Positions 59,559 through 64,000 of a stretch of DNA of 64,000 nt are shown one piece after another (position 1 is the first letter of the stretch; each line of letters begins with the position of its first letter). Under the pieces are notes generated by a model. The model was given only the letters and a program-made list of their open reading frames with translations, made no database searches and had not been told where the DNA came from. The translations under genes and the position numbers were made by a program. The DNA is from DATBGO01 sp963785765 (lineage in GTDB: Bacteria; Actinomycetota; Actinomycetes; Streptosporangiales; Streptosporangiaceae). Where the stretch lies: assembly GCA_963785765.1 (NCBI GenBank), contig CAWAWM010000011.1:42016-106015 (forward strand), written 5' to 3'.

Positions 59559-60054
59559 CCAGCCCGATCGCACGCCCCAGGATCAATTCGTTGAAGGCGT
59601 CCGCCAAGATATAAAGCAACATGCCGCCTATTTTGGTAAGCAAATAGTCCGCTATCGCACTACGCGCATAGTGGTCATCGTGGCTGCCACGCTGGTCCCC
59701 GTTTTGGCAACAGCGACCGCGGTTCCTCGTTGGGTGCTTGGCCTCCTTGGCGCGACAGCCGCGATCATGGAGGGCATCCAGGGACTCTTTCAATTCCGGC
59801 GCTCCGCGCTCGACGCAATGAAGACTGCCAACGAAATGGAGCGCGCCCTTAACAGGTACATGACCGCTATAGACCCCGATCAAGGGCCGCCCAGCGAGGC
59901 CTTCCCGCTCTTTGTCGCGGACATTGAGGCAATGCGGAAGGCTGCGGATGATGCGTTCCTGCAGACTTGGCAGGCCACTATCTCACCTCCACCACTACCT
60001 GAGAGTCCGCGCAAAGTTCCTCCACCTGATAGGCCTGAAATCGAGGAAAGCTGA
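59542..60054 (+). CDS. DUF4231/SLATT-like two-transmembrane protein
   Basis: 170 residues, GTG 59542. Two adjacent hydrophobic helices (VVIVAATLVPVLATATAVP and WVLGLLGATAAIMEGIQ) are followed by a helical tail with FQFRRSALDAMKTANEMERALNRY, the layout of DUF4231/SLATT proteins. SLATT proteins are predicted pore-forming effectors linked to nucleotide-signal defence systems. The gene is less G/C-rich than its surroundings and lies between the att site and int, the usual cargo place. It has no recognised partner nucleotidyltransferase in the window. Confidence 0.6.
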   Translation: MTSTSSQPDRTPQDQFVEGVRQDIKQHAAYFGKQIVRYRTTRIVVIVAATLVPVLATATAVPRWVLGLLGATAAIMEGIQGLFQFRRSALDAMKTANEMERALNRYMTAIDPDQGPPSEAFPLFVADIEAMRKAADDAFLQTWQATISPPPLPESPRKVPPPDRPEIEES

Positions 60055-60070
60055 GAATCCATTTCAGAAC

Positions 60071-61306
60071 CTAGCCTGTCTGCCGCTCTGCGCTGCGCCT
60101 GCCCCCTCGTAGCTGAGGACCGCTTGGGGACCGCTTCGCCGCGAGATGGGCGCTCAGCGCGTCGCCAGCGTCGGTGATCGACTGGGCGTCCGGGTGGAGA
60201 TAGCGCTGCGTCGTCATCAGCGAGCCGTGCCCGGCGATCTTCCGCAGGACATGCACCGGCACGCCCGCATCGGCCATCCACGTCAGCCCGGTATGCCGCA
60301 AGTCATGCCGGACAAGATGCTCGTACCCGAGCACCGTCACGACCTCATCCCAGTGCGTCGCGTCCCGCAGGACCGCCGTCGAGATCCGGCCGCCCCGAGG
60401 ACCGGTGAACAGGCGCGCCGCTTCGTTGTCGCCCAGGACGTCGAGTCGTCGGCCGACCAGTTCGCGCGCCTCTTCAATGATCGGCACTTTCCGAGCCCGC
60501 TTGCCCTTGGTGCCCTTGTCGATCAACCCGCCCGGACTCGGCGTGGTCTGGCGGCGAACCGTCCAGATCCAGGCCTCCCGGTCGATGTCCCCGGCACGGA
60601 CGCCGGATACCTCGCCGATGCGCGCCGCCGTGCAGGCCGCGAAGATCACCACTTCGCCCCAGCCCGCGAAATTGTTGGCCGACCGCTCGACCAGCGCCGC
60701 CGCGAGCAGGGTCAGCGCCTCCCAGCTAGGCAGCGCCAGCGAGCGCGGATCATCTAGCTCATCCTCCGCACGGCGATACTCGTGCTGCCAGCCGGTCACT
60801 CGCGCCGGGTTGCGGTCGATGATACCGTCACGCACGGCCTGTTCCATGACTCGCACCAGGACCGCGAGACTGTTCTTTACCGTCGAGCGGCTGCATTCAT
60901 CGGCGATCCAGGCATGCACCGTCCGGTCTACAGAACCGTTTGTAATCATGCGCACCGCGAGATGCCCGAGGGACGGAACCACGCGCTTGCGCCACCCGGC
61001 CAGGTAAGGATCGAGCGTCTTTGCTTCCAGGCCGCGCAGCGCGAGCGTCATTACTGCCTCGCCGTAGTCGGAGAGCTTCATCGTCGCCGCGATCGGGTCC
61101 ACTCCCCCGCGCGCCGCGCGCATCATGGCGTCTATCCACGCCTGCGCAGCCTCCGGTGTGTCCGCCGACTCCGATCTCGACTTGCGTCGCTTACTGTCAG
61201 GATCGACCCAGCGGACGCGAGCGCGGTAAGGATGCGGTCGGCTATCCCGGTATTCCACGTCCGGCGATACGGATACACCGACCGGCGGCATTTCCTGGTG
61301 GCTCAT
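60071..61306 (-). CDS. int: tyrosine recombinase integrase
   Basis: 411 residues, ATG 61306 overlapping xis stop (ATGA). N-terminal arm-binding and SAM-like core (LEAKTLDPYLAGWRKRVVPSLG); catalytic set R in AARIGEV, HDLRHTG, GHGSLMTTQRYLH with the nucleophile Tyr. The protein integrates and excises the element at tRNA-Pro. Unlike rep and ftsK it has no frame break, so it could still be active. Its 3' end faces the DUF4231-like gene. Confidence 0.95.
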   Translation of the reverse strand: MSHQEMPPVGVSVSPDVEYRDSRPHPYRARVRWVDPDSKRRKSRSESADTPEAAQAWIDAMMRAARGGVDPIAATMKLSDYGEAVMTLALRGLEAKTLDPYLAGWRKRVVPSLGHLAVRMITNGSVDRTVHAWIADECSRSTVKNSLAVLVRVMEQAVRDGIIDRNPARVTGWQHEYRRAEDELDDPRSLALPSWEALTLLAAALVERSANNFAGWGEVVIFAACTAARIGEVSGVRAGDIDREAWIWTVRRQTTPSPGGLIDKGTKGKRARKVPIIEEARELVGRRLDVLGDNEAARLFTGPRGGRISTAVLRDATHWDEVVTVLGYEHLVRHDLRHTGLTWMADAGVPVHVLRKIAGHGSLMTTQRYLHPDAQSITDAGDALSAHLAAKRSPSGPQLRGGRRSAERQTG

Positions 61307-61548
61307 CAGGCAGCCCTCCGAGGATCAACGCGCCGACTTTCGAGCCATCGCCGTACATCGTGGCCGCTGTAGATGGTCCGCCGCGACGACAGTCGCAGGA
61401 ACGGCGGGCCTTGCGATGGACGCGCCGTGCGCCATCTTCGGACGGTGGACGGATCAACGCCCAGGAGCTGCGCCAGTTCTTCCGTGGTGTACCGGTCACC
61501 GTGCAGAATATCGTCGTCGTGTCGCTCCTGCGGTTCGGCCGCGCTCAT
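61306..61548 (-). CDS. xis: excisionase-like helix-turn-helix protein
   Basis: 80 residues, ATG 61548. TTEELAQLLGVDPSTVRRWRTARPSQGPPFLRLSSRRTIYSG is a MerR-type excisionase helix-turn-helix with the wing, and DVRRWLESR ends the fold. It directs int toward excision. The start overlaps the rep stop and the stop overlaps int start (ATGA both), as in other AICEs. Confidence 0.9.
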   Translation of the reverse strand: MSAAEPQERHDDDILHGDRYTTEELAQLLGVDPSTVRRWRTARPSQGPPFLRLSSRRTIYSGHDVRRWLESRRVDPRRAA

Positions 61549-63146
61549 GCTGCTCTCCCAGTTGCCGAAAGATCGGAGGCCCGTTTTCCTGCCGCTCGCC
61601 GCCGCGCTTCATCGAGCGCCTGTTTCCAGGTGAAGCGGTCGGCGACGACGTGCAGGAGACGCTGTGCCGGGGGCATGTGGTCGGGGTCGCCGGGGCTGAC
61701 GGGCTCCCACATGAACCGGGCCGGGTCGGTTCAGTGATGCCGAGCGTTTCCAGCAGCCAGGCTTTGCGGTCGGCGCGATGGTCGGCGAGGGTCTTGCCGG
61801 ACCACTTTCGGGAGACCAGGACGCGCCGCCCGGCATAGCCGAGATACTCGCGGCGGTGTGCCTTACCGGTGCACCGGCCGGGGCGCAGGCCCTCACGGGC
61901 GTTCTTGGGCTGGACGCCGTAGCGCAACCAGTTCGCGCACGTCGGCGAGCATGGCTCGTACCTGAGCGCGTCGGCCAGGCGCTCAGCATGGTCTTGCCCG
62001 GCGCTGGTGGTCGCCTGGTGGCAGTCGGCGACATTTTCGTGAGGTATTTGGTCAGGTACCCGATGCAGCGGGCCGAGTCCTTCGACCCGCCGAGCACGCC
62101 CTGAGCATCGAATTTCGGGCCGAACCGCGCGACGTGCAGCGGCTCGTCGTTGTCGCCGATGGCATCTAGCGCGTCATCCCAGGTCGGCAGGAACTCGCCG
62201 GTCGCGGGATCGAGGTAGTTACCGCTGGACTCGTGCCAGACGGGCAGGTGCGAGTCGTCGTGCCTGATCTGGCCGACGGGAGGCCACCACACCTGGTGAT
62301 AGGTCGCGGCGAGCACCTGCCGCAGTTCGGTGCGGGACAGAGTGCCGCGGATCGCCACATGGATGTGCGGGGCGAGCCGCCGCTGTGGCTCGACCGTGGC
62401 GAAATATTGGAGGTCATAGCCGAGGAACCGGCGCAGGTTCTGGACGAGCCGGTCGAACAGCGCCGCGAAGTGCAGCGCGTCACGGGCCGCCCGCTGGTAG
62501 TCGTAAGCGCCCGGATTAACTGGAGTGCCGTCCCGCCGACCTTGCCGTAGCTGTCACAGGTCAGCGTGATGAACATGGACGGCCGGAACGTCTTGCCGTC
62601 CGGCGTCGTGTAGGTCTTCCCGATCGTCCGAGGTGCGACCGCCCGGCGCGGCAGGTCCGGGGCGTCCTGACGACGCCTGGTCGAGCGGTGACGGCGTTCC
62701 GGCCGTCCGGGCAGGACATTGCCGCGGACGCCCGACCGGGTAATCTCCTCATCCAGCTCGGCGGCCAGCTCGTCCAGTTCGCTCGTGTCCCGCCCGGCCG
62801 CTTCCGCCTGGTCGCACTGCTGCTGCGTCTCGGCCCGGTGCTCGACCGACATGAGCTGCAAGTCGTCGGGGTCATCGGGAGTGATTATCGGTTCGGTCTC
62901 CAGGTGCCAGCCCTCGCGGCACTGTGCAGCCCGCAGCGCCTTGGCTCGCTCGGCGCAGGATGGGCAGACGGTGGCGAGGGTGTGCCCGCACGGGACGAGC
63001 ACCTGCTCAACCTGGCCAGTGTGTATGTCGGTGCGGCGTAGCTGGACGGGACGGATGCAGCCGCCATGGGTGACGGCCAGCTCGCGGACGACATCGCGGG
63101 CGAGCGGCATGGCCAGCCGCTGTGTCCTGGTCTGCCGTGGCGTCAT
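61545..63146 (-). pseudogene. rep: replication initiator RepSA-like, broken by three frame shifts
   Basis: ATG 63146 after GAGGAG. The pieces, in order of translation, are: frame A (63146 to about 62540) with VPCGHTLATVCPSCAERAKALRAA and KTYTTPDGKTFRPSMFITLTCDSYGKVG; frame B (to about 62035) with DGTPVNPGAYDYQRAARDALHFAA, HIHVAIRGTLSR and YLTKYLTK; frame C (to about 61722) with VADCHQATTSAGQDH and RREYLGYAGRRVLVSRKWSGKT; frame D to the stop at 61545 (RFMWEPVSPGD, RFTWKQALDEARRRA). At each junction one base seems missing. The protein is a rolling-circle replication initiator of the AICE/pSAM2 type. Either it is inactive or the consensus has errors. Confidence 0.85.
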
Positions 63147-63340
63147 CTGGTCTCCTCGTCTTCGGGGTCAGCCGAGTCGGGGCCGGGGTCGGTGGAGTCG
63201 TCGGGGTCGGTGGCGTGCCAGGCGATGCGGTAGCCGCAGCCAGGGCAGGCCAGGGTCAGGAGCCTCGGCCCGGTGCTGACGTCGAGCAGCGGCCCGCCGC
63301 AGTCGGGGCAGTCCTCGTCCGATAGCCAGCCGGTGATCAT
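63143..63340 (-). CDS. small zinc-ribbon protein of the integrative element
   Basis: 65 residues, ATG 63340. CPDCGG...CPGCGY gives two CxxC knuckles that should bind zinc, then an Asp/Glu/Pro-rich tail. Its start overlaps the ftsK stop and its stop overlaps rep's ATG, both by ATGA. In related elements small proteins lie in this position between the translocase and rep. Role unknown. Confidence 0.8.
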   Translation of the reverse strand: MITGWLSDEDCPDCGGPLLDVSTGPRLLTLACPGCGYRIAWHATDPDDSTDPGPDSADPEDEETR

Positions 63341-64000
63341 GCGACCTCGCCAGCGGTCAGCGCAGGCAGCCCGGCCGGGATGTCGGCGGTGTAGGCGATG
63401 GTCATGGCCCGGATGTCGTCGTCGGAGACGAACGCGGCGCGTACCCGCACGGGGTCGGGGGCTGCTTCGAGGCGCACGTAGGCGACGCCCGCCCCGGTGC
63501 GAGGGTCGGAGGAGATCTCGTCGCAGAACGCGCCACGGTCCCGCGCGCCGTCGCCGAGCACCATGTCCACCTGGGACGGCTCGTCCAGGCGCAGCGCGAT
63601 CTTGTCCGGGAACAGGTTCCTGATGTTCAGAACCTCTTTCCTGGGGTCTTGCAGCGCCGCGACGACGCAGTAGCCGACCGCGCGGCCCTGAGTGGTCAGC
63701 GTGGCCAGGGCAGCCAAGATGCGTTCCCTGAGCTTGCGGTCGGCCTGGTACGCGGTGAGGAACGCGATCTCGTCCACCAAGACCACCGCGAACGGATGCT
63801 CCGGGTCGGGCTGTGGTCGCGCTGTTTCCCCGCGAACATCCGCGCCCGCGCCTGCATCTCACCTACGGCGTCTTCGAGCAGGTCGGCGATGTCTCCGGGA
63901 TCGGCGGCGTACCGGCCGTACCGGTCGAACAGCGCCCGCCCGAACGCCAGCTCCATCAGCTTCGGATCACAAGCCCATGCGCGGACCAGCCCGGCCGCCA
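63337..64000 (-). pseudogene. FtsK/SpoIIIE-type conjugal translocase (TraSA-like), partial and frame-shifted
   Basis: The open frame begins outside the window (gene continues past 64000) with WACDPKLMELAFGRALFDRYGRYAAD. Near 63808-63812 it breaks: the following VVLVDEIAFLTAYQADRKLRERI (Walker B) to the end at 63337 is in another frame, and restoring one C in the run near 63810 rejoins them (SPDPEHPF). KIALRLDEPSQVDMVLGDGARDRGAFCD is typical of TraSA. It pumps double-stranded DNA between mycelia in AICE transfer. Confidence 0.85.

Larger units (their letters stand above)
59008..64000. mobile_element. integrative and conjugative element (AICE, pSAM2-like), one end
   Basis: The order tRNA-Pro, cargo, int, xis, rep, zinc-ribbon, ftsK/tra matches the actinobacterial AICE plan. 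The window covers the attachment end and replication/integration module; the other half, including transfer regulators and the second att, lies beyond. Four frame breaks among the visible genes suggest decay. Confidence 0.85.

Noticed and set aside
58848..59573. Minus-strand frame spanning tRNA-Pro and the 78-bp repeats
   Set aside because: It crosses a well-folded tRNA gene and is made of repeats read on the wrong strand.

Overview
The window comes from a very GC-rich actinobacterium, most likely a soil actinomycete of the Streptomyces/Streptosporangium kind. The evidence is the strong G/C bias at third codon positions, a DUF4193 zinc protein, a ferrochelatase with a C-terminal cysteine cluster, GuaB1 and FolP2 paralogues, a GlnR-type box at amt, and an integrative element of the pSAM2 (AICE) type. 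GC content and taxonomy were judged by eye, not computed.

Layout. (1) 1-9.4 kb, pentose and galactose use: the 3' end of an L-arabinose isomerase (+), a three-gene sugar ABC importer (-) behind a 28-bp perfect palindrome, xylA-xylB (-) and galT-galK (-). (2) 9.6-23.8 kb, mixed housekeeping: DUF4193, a membrane-anchored pseudokinase split by a frameshift, suhB-like, hemH/cpfC, a lytic transglycosylase, an MFS carrier, two paralogous tiny cysteine proteins, a TetR regulator, folP2 and guaB1 (divergent), a D,D-carboxypeptidase and a two-component system. (3) 23.8-27.8 kb, a redox cluster: a small membrane protein (frameshifted), a ferric-reductase-like b-type membrane protein, a NuoF-like flavoprotein, a ferredoxin and a second integral membrane protein. 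An 11-bp-spaced direct repeat of the OmpR/PhoP binding type precedes it. (4) 27.9-31.3 kb: alpha/beta hydrolase, then cyclase plus ThDP enzyme. (5) 31.4-32.9 kb: amt with a GlnR-type box. (6) 33.5-43.9 kb, a glycoside uptake locus: a LacI regulator with two operators, a DppBCDF-type importer, its lipoprotein and a GH3 glycosidase with a 3' frameshift. (7) 44-57.8 kb: MFS carrier, an 80-bp repeat array, a diguanylate cyclase, a five-gene acyl-CoA dehydrogenase/SDR cluster, another MFS carrier, a DrrAB-like ABC exporter and GtrA. (8) 57.9-58.8 kb: a GT51 transglycosylase.

From 59.0 kb to the window end lies one end of an integrative element abutting tRNA-Pro(GGG). Between the tRNA and the integrase are a 26-residue-repeat ORF and a DUF4231/SLATT-like two-TM protein, which together form possible defence cargo. 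They are followed by int, xis, rep, a zinc-ribbon gene and an FtsK/TraSA gene, chained by ATGA overlaps. rep carries three frame breaks and the ftsK fragment one, so the element is decaying or the consensus has indel errors. Across the window seven frame breaks interrupt otherwise recognisable proteins.

Short tandem repeats are unusually common, at about ten places with units of 15-80 bp. They lie mostly between genes, but some run into the ends of coding regions.
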